From Porites lobata (taxonomy: Eukaryota > Cnidaria > Anthozoa > Scleractinia > Poritidae), in NCBI GenBank assembly GCA_942486035.1, contig CALNXK010000376.1:118501-182500 (forward strand): DNA of 64,000 nt, written 5' to 3'. Both the position numbers and the translations under genes were made by a program. The notes under the pieces were generated by a model that ran no database searches, was not told the origin of the DNA, and saw only the letters and a program-made list of their open reading frames with translations. Positions 11,694 through 22,742 of this stretch are shown here, in pieces. Positions within the stretch are counted from its first letter, which is position 1. Every line of letters begins with the position of its first letter.

Positions 11694-11960
11694 ATGGCGG
11701 ATTTGGCGGAGGAAGGGTTCAATTATATCTGCGTTAGTGGCGGTTTTGTGGAGTTATCTGTTCTTTTAAAGGATTCCTCGCCCTTACGAAGTAGAACATC
11801 AAAGGCACAAGCGAAAAACTGGATGATGAGTAAAGCTGGTCCGCGATTAGTCGTCGTGAAAGATTTCAATGGTGAGATAAGCTGCTGGTGTGCGAATTGA
11901 TTTAAGGAGAAAAATATGTCGACAATATCACGAGAAAGGTTCTTGTCAAAGTGCTCAGGG
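11694..11960 (+). pseudogene. Relic of an unknown repeated gene (SGGFVEL family), copy 1
   Basis: ATG at 11694 starts MADLAEEGFNYICVSGGFVE. The frame then continues to VVVKDFNGE, after which an indel breaks it. The same protein is readable at 28030-28294 (SGGFVELPVLF, FVKDHNG, then GVRINLRKKIC). The two copies share no other flanking gene. Family unknown; it may be the 5' exon of a transposon or multi-copy gene. Confidence 0.45.
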
Positions 11961-12971
11961 GAAGTGTAAGTTCTTTCTGGCATATTTGTAAAGGATTTAT
12001 CGAAGAAAACTGTCATGGTATCAACCGCCTGCACAATTTTTAGACTCGGAAAACAACGAGAAGGTTAATGCGTTCGTTTTGACCAATCTAAATCCGAAAT
12101 TTGATTTTTTGTGCCATTAAGGACTAAACCAATCTAAGATTGCAATCTGAACGGCCCCCCTTCGCACTTGGATCGTTGAAATTGGTATCTCTGTTTGGTT
12201 TCAGATCTTTGTTCCACTTATTATATGAAACTGCTTTATCTCAAAAACGTGCTCGTTCAATCATCAGTAAACACGGCGGGTCAAAAGTTCAGGCAAACGA
12301 CATTTTTGACTCCGGCCTTCGTTGTTCGATTCTATGCCGCTAGAGGATTGTAGTATATTAAACGAAGTTCCACTGTCACTCTAAATCCGTTAGGAAGTGA
12401 AAACGCTTAGAGATTCTCATCGTAAAACTATACTGTCTAATGTCTGTGTGTATCACCGCGGCTTCTCAGCGCTTGAGTTCGTAGTTGTCTTCTGAATTTC
12501 TTGAATCAAATTCCAGACAATTTTTCAGTTGTCGAGTCCCAGTATGAACCACCACTAGTTAAAGAGCTAATTTTAATCAGTAAAAGATTCCGGCAATTCT
12601 ATGTTTTTACAAAAAGGTCAACTCTGCTAGTTAAAAACAGCAGAAAAACTAAGTTTCTGCATTCATTTTCCGTAGAATAAAATGCAAAATTATATTGTTA
12701 CCTTTTTCGTCTATGCTTGTCGTTTAGGTTAAAAGTTAAGAACAGGTACCTTTTTTTGAAAAAGAAGTCAGGTATTTTCACCTTTCGAGTGAATGATATT
12801 TTCACTTCAATATTGTCCGCTCTTCATCCATTTCTCACTCTACCAAACGATGTTTAAAGCCTTCTTCTCATTATTATTATTGTTGTTGTTGTAAAGTTTC
12901 GCACAGGTTACCAACCTCATAAGTCATGGATTTGAGCGTGAACGAAAACTGTGTGTTTCCAGTTCTTGCAG
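11961..12971. other. Upstream region of locus A
   Basis: Mostly AT-rich, with (ATT)n and (GTT)n at 12870-12892. The first exon of locus A should lie here or further upstream. I could not find an in-frame ATG exon. The ATG at 12926 is in another frame from the zinc-finger exon. Confidence 0.4.
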
Positions 12972-14460
12972 CTCTGTTCAAGACTCGCGTAAACTTTTGC
13001 CTTCCAACAAGGCTGTTTTCGATTGCATTGTGAAAGAATACAGTGGCACGGTGTCCTTTGATGTCATTTCAAAACGAAAAGATTTGTTTCCTAGCGGTTG
13101 TGAGGACGTTGCTAAGTGGTTTGGAGCCAGAAAAGAAAGCTTTTTTATCAGAGAAAGGGAAGGAATTATTGCCGAGGTCAGTGCCTTATGTCGAAAGGCA
13201 AGGATTTGTTTCAAGGAGAAGTGCTTTCAGAAGGATTGTCAGTTCTTTCACGTGTGTAGGGAGTACATCGCTGGCTTCTGTAGGCGTGGTGCTGGGTGCC
13301 AAAGAAATCACTGCTTTCAGTACGATCGGAATCGAAAGTTAATTTCCAAACTCAAGTTGGATGGTTTGACAGAGGAACAACTCCGCAATTTGTTTCAGCT
13401 TTCATCGCCTCAAGTATGTCTGGACTATAACAATGGACGTTGCACGAACGGTTTGTCGTGCGGCCAAGTTCACATTTGCAAGGATTTTATAAAGAAGAGG
13501 TGCCACGATGAGGAAGACTGTGGTCTCCGACACGAAAGCGCGTTTGCCGAAGCTCACACCACTGCAGTACTTCAGAACTATGGCATGAGAGTCATAGGAG
13601 GCAAATTTAATTCAGTGCTTCGCACGCTTTTGGTATGCGAGAAGAAAATTTCCAGGGGTATGAAGGACCCCAAGGGCAATATCCCTCCTAAGGGCGTGGC
13701 CACTAAAGTGAGCAAGAAAGATCAGCACATATCATCGAAAGTAGCCGTGGCTGCAAGTGCCACTGCTAAGCCGGCTGAAATTAAAGTCTTCGAACGTCTT
13801 TGCAAAGAGTACGATTGCTCTGCTTCTTTTTCTGTGATTTCCAAACGAACAGATTTGTTCCCTCCTGAATTAAAGGATATAGAATCGTGGTTTCGTAGCA
13901 AGAAAAGAAGTTTCCTCATTACAGAAGGCGATCACGGAAAGATAACCCAAGTGGACGCTTTCTGTACAAAAGCACGTTTATGTCTTAGTTACAATAACTC
14001 TTATTATGGGGAGTGCAATAGAGGGAACTGTTCCTACTTGCACGTCTGTAGAGAGTACATAACCGATTCCTGTAGCAACGGAGCAACGTGCCCGCGGAAT
14101 CATCACTTCCAAGATGAAAGAGAAAGAGCTCTATTGTCGAAGATTAAGCTTGACAAGTTAACAGATGAGCAACTTAGGAAGCTCGTTCTTTCATCTACTC
14201 CCCAAATCTGTACAACAATGGTTTATGTGATCTTGCTGAGTCGTGTTCGAAAATACACATGTGTAGAGAACATTTGAAAAAGTGTTTTAGAAGGGGATAT
14301 GGCTGTGACTTACTTCATGAAGAAGCCATGATTACTGAACACACCCAGGCGATCCTTGAACGTTTTCAGCTAGGACACCATAAATCAGACCTGGTAAAGA
14401 AAATTATTCTTGTTTGTGATCGGCGCGAGAAATCCGCATGTTCAAAAGAAAAAACTACAG
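12972..14460 (+). CDS. PARP12-like: Locus A exon with two tandem ZAP-N/CCCH modules, frameshifted
   Basis: Module 1 (about 13006-13660) has a helical N-part (VFDCIVKEYSG to FFIREREG), then four CCCH fingers. Finger 1 is C-x4-C-x4-C-x3-H and the other three are C-x7-C-x5-C-x3-H. Module 2 (about 13780-14430) repeats the plan: VFERLCKEYDCS, SVISKRTDLFP, then finger 1 C-x10-C-x4-C-x3-H and finger 2 C-x7-C-x5-C-x3-H. At finger 3 the sequence lacks 7 bp relative to module 1, so QIC and YNNGLC lie in different frames, and the upstream frame stops at 14277. Finger 4 (MCREHLKKC to LLH) is readable in the second frame to the donor GTAAGT at 14461. The 5' border is uncertain; candidate acceptor AGs lie at 12906, 12962 and 12971. 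Confidence 0.85.
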
Positions 14461-17400
14461 GTAAGTAATGTAAAATTCTGTTATCCCTACGACATCTCTC
14501 TCTATTTAGGTAATTTTCGTTTTAACACGCATTTTCCGTGAGAAAAAAGGTCGCTTCCAACGTAAGACGCTAAAAACGTATTAGTCTTCCAGGTCCACAG
14601 CTAGGTACTTTAATGCTGCGGTTTTCGAAACCCGGGGTACAAGAAGCCTTACTTATTAAACTACATTGTTAAACAGTAAGTTTGAACGTCATGATTTAAG
14701 CGGAAAGGGAAAATTTAGCTTTAGATATAACACAATGAAAGTGTTTAAAAGAGGGAAGCTGCCAATGAAGGACGGAGAGCTAAGACGGGTATAAAAAATT
14801 TCCACCCTGGCCGAGGGTTTGGAAAAGTTCGATTTTCCGTGACCGTTTTGATCGTGAACTTTAAGACGGAAAACCAGTCTGACAAAAAATAACAAAATAA
14901 AGATAAAAATAAATGAATGTAAATCTGAAAAAAGTTGTTATCATATATATATATATATAACTACTGATACAGTACCTCAATAGTCAGTGGAAGTAATTTT
15001 AATCATGAAAATGATTAAATGAGCCATCATTCCTCTCTCTTTTTTACTCAAGGCATTCTGACAGGAAACATTCTCTTCAACAAGCCAGAGGCACCCATTT
15101 GCGCAGAGTATATTCTTGGCAAATGTAAGAATGGTTCTAAGTGTACAGGCCATCACTGCTTTTTGCCTTACCATTGGCAATATACCGATGCAGGTGAATG
15201 GAAGAGTTTTAATGAGAAAGACAACCAGAAGCTGGAAAAACTGTATTGCGACGTGACGCTTGAGGAATGTTCTGCTACAGGCATGCAAATATCACATGAA
15301 AGGTATGTTATAGGAATTATAGTATACATTGAGAATGTTGTCAAATTAACGGATTTTCACTCATTTATAGTTATAATAATTATGCGAAGTTAGTAGACAT
15401 ACTTCAGCCCAAAACTAATGTACGAGAAAAGAAAAAGGAGTATGTTCAAATGAAAGGGCTTAAGACGAATGAACCAACAACAACAACAACAATAAGCTTT
15501 ATTTGCATGACTATAACAAAGTATTACAGTATTGCAAAAGCTACTTGAATTTAATTATTGATTCCTTTTTAAATTAATTATTTCAAATAACTTTAAATAT
15601 AATAATCATTGCTTATTTTCAACCATCAGTAGGATTAATTATTCCAGAGACAAGTTTGTCTCTCAATTCATAGCCTTTACACAGACGTTGTTTTATTTTT
15701 CTGTTCGCTCTTTTGGAAAATATTGGCGAGCGCGCGAGCGAGGCGAGCACGCGGGCGAAGCGAACGAGCGAGCGAGAGCGAGCGTGGAGCCCGAGAAAGA
15801 AAAATATAGCAAGATGAAATAAATGAGATTAATTGGATGTTAATAAAATAGTCAGTAGAATTCATTAGATGTGATAGTTCTCATGTGATTGTAGTCGTAG
15901 AAACGGTATTTTAGGTTCTAGTTCAGAGAAGAACGTCTCTCTTCTCGAAGATAAACTTGAACAATCTAAGTGAGATTCATCTTCAATTGTGTTACAATTG
16001 CAGAGACTGCACAGCCTTTCATCACGTGGTATATTGTCGTATTTACCTGTCTCAGTCCTAAGTTTGTGACTGCTTATTCTCAGTTTTACGAAATCATGTT
16101 TTCCTAGAAGGGTTCTTCCTTGTTAGATCTAGGTAAGCAGGGAAGCTATAATTCGCTTTGATTTTGTAGAACCAGAACATTGGCATTTTATGGTATGCTA
16201 ATGGTGCATTTTTTTAAACATGAATTATAGGTTGACATTATTATCATTTTAATATTCATATTTTAGCTATGGATTTTTATTCCTTGACGAGATGTGTGAT
16301 GTCGATTTGCTCAATAATAAGCTGCTGATTACAGGGAAAGATTTTAAAGCCACGCAAAGTCTACGACGCCTATCTACGGAGTCTTATGTCAACTCAAGCA
16401 ACCCTCTAGCTACGGAGTGGATATGGTACTGGCAGGACGAAAATGGACTCTGGAGGATGTATGATCAAGACTACACTGTGAGTAAATAGTGGGAGAAATC
16501 CTGATACCTTAAATCCTCTATTAAGCCCCCCCTCTCAAATAAACCCCCTCCCTCTAATAAGCCCATCCCCTTTTAGGAGAAGAAAATTAATAAGCCCCCC
16601 TTCCCTCCTTTAATTATTCTTCACCAATAAATGATAGACTGTATTAATCAATCACGGCTATAAAACTTCATGTGGACTGATCCGAGATGGTATATTCATC
16701 AACTCCTGGAAGTTCGGATTTGTTTGTGATCCTCGGCTGCATGACCTCTAACCTTCTTGTGCTTGAGTATTCTAGTTCTTTATGCAGTACTGATACCATC
16801 GTCTGTTCTAAATTAAATAATCCTCCCCTCTCAAATAAGCTCCCGTCTCTATAAAGCCCCCCCCCCCCTCAAATGGGCTTGAAATAAATAAGCCCCCGGG
16901 TAGCTTAATAGAGGATTTACGGTAAATCATCTGTGAGTAGCCTTACAGTCCCTCAAGGTAAGTGGTGCGACGGGTGAGGGGCGGTTAGGGCCCACCTTGG
17001 GTTGTTTCTGTGTAAAGGTTCTGCGAGAATTGAAGGTTTAATGGATGGCTTGTGGTGGGCTCCGCAAAGTGATTAATAATAACAACGCTAAATAATTATT
17101 TATCCACCCCCTTATGGGGCTTTTCAGGGATAAAAAAATAATTCAAATAGAACATAATATGTTTAAGAATCCCAACTGATAGGAGGCAAACCAGTTGGCT
17201 ATTTACAAGCGTGGTCGAGGATTTGAACTCGGGACTACCAATCGATTCCAAGAACAAATTCAGCTAGCGGTTAGGGCGGGACTTCAACTCGGGGCTTCCG
17301 GATTACAAGTCCAGCGCTCTCACTGCTCGGCCACGCTTCCTCCACGATATGGAGGCAATATTATGGGATATGGAAAGCTTCTCTAGGGGATCTGTGTAGT

Positions 17401-20400
17401 ATACATCCGGGACGAGCCTAGCGCGGGAACTCTGGGGTCATGTGACTTGACGAAGTTGTGTTTTGAAGTGTAGCAGTGAGATAAGTAGTCCTCGTGTTTA
17501 CTAGACTATATGGCCTCGGTGGCCTTTAGAAATGCTGTTATCTGTAGTGTCATTCAATTCGTTCGGGGAAATGAAGAAAGGAAATCTCTTGTCCCACGAT
17601 AGACAAAAAAGGGAGAAACCTTTTGTACTTCTACGGATGAAGTTGTTACATACTGACTGTGCTGGGAGACAAACGATTTCTCGAAACCAGTCAGAGAGAT
17701 TTCAAAGAGTTTTGTCGCTGAAAAGCTTGAGGTAAGCTTGTCAACTCTTTCAGTCAAATCGGAATGTGAAACATGATTGATTTAGTTTAAAAGTATTGAA
17801 AAGCAAATGGAAACACTAGACTGTTCACAGTCCCCTATTTTTTCGTGAGATCGTCGAGATATAGCGCGTCTTACCGTTAATGGCGACCATCTTGATTTTC
17901 AAATGTATGGAGGGAGCGGGCCTCGGGGATTATAGCCCCCTAAGTAGTTTTGACACTCATGCAAGATGCATCCCATAACGCAAAGCCCTCGATCTGGACC
18001 ATCTACCGGAAAAATAGAGGACTGTGAACAGCCTATGGAACACCGTGGAGAGGTTTCATTTACATGGTCCCATGCCCGACAGGATAAAAAGTATGTCGCC
18101 AGAGTTTTCCATGGGGGTGAAATCTTTACTTTAACATCGTATATGGCTTTAGTCTTTATTTCAAGTCTTGTCCTGCCTAGATGAGCATTATAGCTATTTT
18201 CAGGACATAAAGTATTGTAACTTTATCTTTCTTTAAATACATACATTCTTTGTTGTTGTTGTTGTTGTTAGTTTCAGAGTAATCGGGCAGAACCCCCGAT
18301 TAAGAGTTGGACTTGCTGGATATGTGACTGGTATTAGGCCAACACAACAAACATTCCAAGTAATATATGGAGAGCGCTTTTTAATTTGGTACATCAGTAA
18401 AATTCTGTATAGAGAAGTGTATGGTATCTTGTCTCGACGAGCAACCTTGTTATTCATAGGGAAAAGATCTTCAAGAATCCCTAGAAAAAGCCTTCTTGAC
18501 CAAGAAAAACGATTTCAAGTTTCGGATTGCAGACCAGGATTACATTTTAAGGTTTATCCCATCAAGTGACATGTGCCAGACAAACGTCAAGTATGGCACG
18601 ACGAAAAAAGTGAGAAGAAGGCCTGGAAAATTTGTGTCTAAGGAAGACATTTCTCAGCTTAAAAGGTATTTGTGTTGTAGAATTAATTAATGACAAGAAC
18701 TTTATCCCTTGCCACCGATATGATGGGCCAGTTTGTTTAGTTCAAAATAATTACCATAAAATCTCACATCTTCTTTTCACTGTAAAATTAAGGTAACCAA
18801 AAGAAATGTTTTGGTAAAGCTCTGTTTTAAGATAAAAACTAGGTACCCAGCAAGACAATGATTTATGTAAAATTTGACCGCAGGTGTGGTCGTTCATTTG
18901 CATTATAATCAGTCACAAAAACATGTCACATGATGGTTCATGATGTGATGTGTAATCTGTTCGAAGCTGGTCATTGATACCTAAAGCTTGTTTCGTGAAA
19001 ATCACCTCAATGTGCTTTTACTGTTAAGGTAAATGGTGGATACTTGTTTGTAGCCCACAGACAGCCCCCGTGGGCTAATCTGATGGATCTACAGAGGAAA
19101 ACTTATGATGTAAGCATTTAAGTGAAACATCGGGTAATAATTCTTTCACAGAGAACAATCAGTTGCTCATTTACTTACTATAAATTCACGGAATTATGCG
19201 TTGAAACATTCTTAGGAGAATAAACTGAATGTGCCACCACATTGGAGCACTGTAAAAGTGCAGACTGCGGACTGACTGCGGACTATTGTTTTTAGGGATA
19301 GAAAACAATGGGAATATTGTTTTCATACTCACATTTGCATTGTGAAAAAAATAGTCCGCAGTCTGCGTTTTACACTGACCGCACTGTATTACCATCTTTT
19401 TCATTAGGTCTCAGAACGCAGTGAGTGTCGAGCAAAGGAGAAATACAAGAGTCACTAATACGCCAAATCATTGGTCTTCCATGCTATCCAAGAGGCAATA
19501 TCAACGTGTGTCGTTATTAAGACTTTCTGAAGAATTTAAAGAAGTGGAGAAACTCTTCAAAAAGTCCATCAAACGGAGTGTGGTAATTGTTGGAATTGAA
19601 CGAGTGCAAAACCCTTTCATGTGGGAAAAGTACCAAAGGTACTACTGAACAAATGCATTAAACGTAAGGCATTAAATGCTACGTCACCAATAAACGTTTC
19701 CGTCGCTTATTACAACCCTAGAGGTGTGAAGAAACTCTAATTGTCCCTAAAACATAGCCAAAGACAATATCAATACATAAGGATCACGAGGGCTTTAATT
19801 GAGTGCCGCACCAAATTTCGCGAGGGTGTGTGAGGCACGTTTTTCTAGTATGGGCTAGTTCTTAGTGATAAATAGTGTTTTTCAATCAATACATCTTTAT
19901 TTGAAGGGAGATGGGGTAGTGGGGGCTTATTTAAAAGGCGTGGGCTTAATAGATTATTAATGGTATTTAACTACCCTCTTTATTTTTTTAAACAACTTCT
20001 TAAAAAATTTTCCCAAAATTACGATGTACTTAATAGTTAGGTTTTTTTTTATATTTGTATATGCATAATTCACATTTTATCTTGTTTTGTATTTTTAGTT
20101 TGTCGAACGCTTTTAACATGAGCCTCTGGTTCGGAAGATTATGCAAACACTTCTCACGTCTTCGACATGAAATAAATTATTCTATTCTATTCTACCCTGA
20201 TATACTGTAACTGTACCCATCTTAGTCTTATTTACGCGGGTTGCTCGAGGGTCTTTCTCACTTTCACTCGTTTCTTACAGTAAGCTCCTTTCAAGCCCTC
20301 TCTTCCCCTTCTCAAGAACACTTCAGAGGCAGAGGAATTGTTTGAGAAAGAGATCGATAGCCCACAAATTTGGTTGAATTTTATGACATCAGTGCGCGTA

Positions 20401-21461
20401 TTTTTGTTATTGAAAAACATTCAAAAAGCGAACTTCAGTTGTTAATCCTCTTTTACAGTTCTTTATTATTTATTATCATGACTCAATATTAAAGCGAATG
20501 ATAAAATGTCAATATTAAAGCGAATGATAGAATTTCAAGGCCAAAAACAAAAGTTGACTTTGATTACTGTATATTATTCAGGAAAAAGGAAAACATGGCA
20601 GCAGCGAGGATTGGCTCTACGAAGGGACGGTTTGTTAACGAGAGGCAATTGTTTCATGGAACTAACCCTGAAATCGTAGAAGCTATCTGTAAACAGAACT
20701 TTGACTGGCGTCTTCATGGGAAGAACGCAACTGTTTACGGTGAAGGAAGCTATTTTGCATTAAACTCCTCGTACAGCGATAGTTACGCTAAGGAAGATAA
20801 CAAAGGGTCTAAGTTCATGTTCGTGGCGAAGGTCCTCGTTGGGTCTTATACTAAAGGCAAGTCCAGTTATCGAAGGCCACCGTCAAAGGAGCCTTCGAAT
20901 CCCGCAAGTGATCTGTACGATTCCTGTGTTGATGACAGGTCATCTCCAACCATTTTCGTCGTTTTTGATACTGATCAGTTCTACCCGGAGTACATAATCG
21001 AGTACACCACAGCCCGAGGCGGTCATCAGCAGCCTGCGGGACCCGCGAGACCGGTGGCAAGAGCACCAGCTCCAACGCCTAGACACTCACCAGCAGCAAA
21101 GGGAGTGGCAACTAAAGTGCATTACAACGTTAGCAGCCCATTCACCAGTTATCAGACGACCACAACCTCGAGTGTGCGTTCGCGTGTTCAAGCACCTCAT
21201 TCAGGTGTATCTGGTACAGGCGGTCACACTTCCACCTCCAATACAACGTCTGCAAATGATTATCATTCACCCATACCAGGAGTGAGCGCATCAATCCAAA
21301 ATCAGTCTCCTCCCACGGCTTCAGCTTCTACTTCATACGCGTACTCTGGCGGGTCAAGCAATCCTTCGGTTTTACCTTCTTTATCTCGGTCATCCAGTCC
21401 AGCCCACAAGCCCAAAAAGCACAAGGGTTCTTCTAAAAAAAACAAATGCTCAGTTATGTGA
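12972..21461 (+). CDS. PARP12-like: Locus A: ZAP/PARP12-like mono-ADP-ribosyltransferase with duplicated CCCH module and CaaX tail
   Basis: Six exons are visible: 12972-14460, 15053-15302, 16267-16477, 18460-18665, 19408-19638 and 20582-21461. The domain order is ZAP-N module 1 (four CCCH fingers), ZAP-N module 2, finger 5 plus WWE1, WWE2, a linker, the PARP catalytic domain, and a Ser/Thr/Pro-rich tail ending KKNKCSVM. By family knowledge, the fingers bind RNA, WWE domains bind poly(ADP-ribose) or its parts, and the catalytic domain transfers single ADP-ribose units. The triad is H (LFHGT), Y (GSYFAL), I (PTIFVVF). All intron phases agree between neighbouring exons. Two problems: the start codon is not found, and a 7-bp deletion near 14210 breaks the frame in module 2. 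It may therefore be a pseudogene, a mutant allele or a sequence error. Confidence 0.85.
15053..15302 (+). CDS. PARP12-like: Locus A exon: CCCH finger 5 and WWE1
   Basis: The acceptor is TTACTCAAG and the donor AG|GTATGT, phase 1 in and phase 2 out. The finger is ICAEYILGKC, KNGSKC, TGHH (C-x7-C-x5-C-x3-H). It is followed directly by LPYHWQY and EWKSFNEKDN, the start of a WWE fold. The same exon is present in loci B and C. Confidence 0.9.
15476..15493 (+). repeat. (CAA)n microsatellite
   Basis: AACAACAACAACAACAATAA in an intron of locus A. It may be the tail of a decayed SINE. Confidence 0.6.
15722..15786. repeat. GAGC/GCGA-rich low-complexity block
   Basis: A GC-rich run of GAGCG, GCGAGC and ACGAGC words in an otherwise AT-rich intron of locus A. 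Confidence 0.6.
16267..16477 (+). CDS. PARP12-like: Locus A exon: WWE2 first half
   Basis: Acceptor ATTTTAG, donor GTGAGT, phase 2 in and 0 out. It carries SLRRLSTESYVNSSNPLA, then the WWE core TEWIWYWQDENG and LWRMYD. It matches exons at 35104-35329 and 53810-54014. Confidence 0.9.
16505..16923. mobile_element. MITE in locus A intron
   Basis: The ends TACCTTAAATCCTCTATTAA and the inverse TTAATAGAGGATTTACGGTA form near-perfect TIRs. The interior is rich in AAGCCCCCC and its relatives. A fragment of similar sequence is at about 19905-19955. A TA dinucleotide at each border fits Tc1/mariner-type target use but does not prove it. Confidence 0.7.
17070..17346 (-). mobile_element. tRNA-derived SINE
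   Basis: On the minus strand the head reads GCGTGGCCGAGCAGTGAGAG, then an arm-loop-arm CTGGA CTTGTAA TCCGG (anticodon-like TGT, threonine type), then a B-box-like GAGTTGAAGTCCCGCC. A body without tRNA character follows, then a short TTATTATT end. The head is too degenerate to be a functional tRNA. It lies in the intron splitting WWE2 of locus A. Confidence 0.65.
17400..18250. other. Intron of locus A without recognised element
   Basis: Short open frames only. No domain, tRNA or terminal repeat was recognised between the SINE and the next exon. Confidence 0.35.
18252..18270 (+). repeat. (TTG)n microsatellite
   Basis: TTGTTGTTGTTGTTGTTAG in the locus A intron, about 190 bp before the next exon. 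Confidence 0.6.
18460..18665 (+). CDS. PARP12-like: Locus A exon: WWE2 second half
   Basis: It starts after TTATTCATAG with GKDLQESLEKAF and contains FKFRIADQDYILRF and the basic KKVRRRPGKF that ends WWE2 in this family. Phase is 0 in and 2 out (AG|GTATTT). The preceding intron of about 2 kb holds a MITE and a SINE. Confidence 0.9.
19408..19638 (+). CDS. PARP12-like: Locus A exon: WWE-PARP linker
   Basis: Acceptor TTTTTCATTAG, donor GTACTA. It encodes a polar stretch, then PNHWSSMLSKRQYQRVSLL, EFKEVEKLFKKS and IERVQNPFMWEKYQR, the usual lead-in to the catalytic domain of PARP12/13-type proteins, where WEKYQ-like words are conserved. Phase 2 on both sides. Confidence 0.9.
20582..21461 (+). 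CDS. PARP12-like: Locus A exon: PARP catalytic domain, disordered tail, CaaX box
   Basis: After the acceptor TATTATTCAG the exon reads RKKENMAAARIGS, then the catalytic fold: LFHGTNPE (His), GEGSYFAL (Tyr), RRPPSKEPSNPASDLYDSC, and PTIFVVFDTDQFYPEYII (Ile in the third triad position). After about 140 residues comes a tail of about 145 residues rich in Ser, Thr, Pro and Ala, with no fold visible. It ends in a lysine-rich stretch (KPKKHKGSSKKNK) and CSVM, a CaaX box whose final Met favours farnesylation by known prenyltransferase rules. This suggests membrane anchoring. Loci B, C and D lack the tail. Confidence 0.92.
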
Positions 21462-22007
21462 TTTCTTGTGATTGTTTTTGTTGATTTTGTTGCGTTGAAA
21501 GAAGAAGAAAGTTTTAAAAACTATCGTGACAAATGTTAAATTGTAACACCCAAAACTAATGCTTGAACGCAAGGTTGTAGACTAGGGAAATGTTTGGGCA
21601 GTTAATTAATTTCATACACCATGAACGTTCTAAATTAGAAGAAGCAACTAAATTTTTCTCTGAGAAGATGACCCAGAAGGGACTCAGTGTTACATATTAT
21701 CTTGAAAAGCAGTTATGTATATTGTTATAAGATTAAGGTACGAAACTAAATTTACTGAAAAGTATAGGAGTGAAGGGGGTAAATGTACTTTTTTTAAATG
21801 AATGTAATGCGATTAGTGAATACTTATTTATAACTGATCATATCGTAGAAATGTCACCCGTTCAAGTCCCAGCTATTTTGCTTTGACTAGGAAAGCTGAT
21901 TTTTTTAATTCTGTTTAATTTTTTGCTGACGAGAGGTCGGTCACACTTTGGGGTTCGGCTCCCGAAAAAATGAGTGAGCGATCACAACTGTAAAATAGAA
22001 GGTTCAA

Positions 22008-22013
22008 AATAAA
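22008..22013 (+). terminator. Possible poly(A) signal for locus A
   Basis: AATAAA 547 bp after the CSVM stop codon, the first canonical hexamer seen on this strand. A long 3' UTR would be implied. Confidence 0.35.
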
Positions 22014-22742
22014 TTCTCTTGCGGCGAAAAAGCCGCCTTGCGGGCCTTTCTAGCCTTTCTAGCCTGGCTGGGAAATCAAATGCTAATGCATGATCAGTAT
22101 CGAAATAGCTGGGATTAGTCTCTGCTCGCCGAGCTTTCTTTGAGTTCGCCGCGCAGTGAGGTGAGTTTGGAGTTTCGAGGAAAACAAGAGGAAGAAATAA
22201 ATAAATAAGTAAAAAAGGAAAGAATTAGTTTCTCCAAGCACTTTTTCCACTACTACAAGATAGGGGCATTGATATTTAATAATGTACCCGGAGCGTGCCG
22301 ACAGCTTTAAATCAGAGTTAACTGTAGTGTTCGGTTAGTGTTAAACCTATTCAGACAGTCCAGACTTTAAAATTGAATAACTTCAAAACCGTTCAAGCTT
22401 TACAAAACATGAAATATGAAGTGACCAAATGGCAGATGCTGGTTCACTTTTCAACAGTGTTCATTTCTCTTGGAATTTCATAGCTTGCAGTTTTTTCCCT
22501 CCTAAGCATCCCTTAATACACGGATCAAATTTCATATCACGATTACCTCGATTTATACACCGGTTTTAAGCAAAATGGAATGTAGTTCATTTATTCAAAA
22601 TGGCAGATCCAAGATGGCAGATTGTTCCAATTCCTTCATCAATTCCGTCATCATGACGTCACTGTTATTTTTAAACATTATCAATGTGATAGCTAATTTT
22701 ATCAGAAGCCGTACAATTTACGTATTTTTCGCTTTATGGCTA

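Noticed and set aside
13101..13342. Alternative plus-strand frame over the zinc-finger exon (13043-13342)
   Set aside because: Overlaps the frame with ordered CCCH motifs and has no motif itself.
17265..17346. Functional tRNA-Thr
   Set aside because: The B box and arms are degenerate and the sequence continues into a non-tRNA body, as in a SINE.
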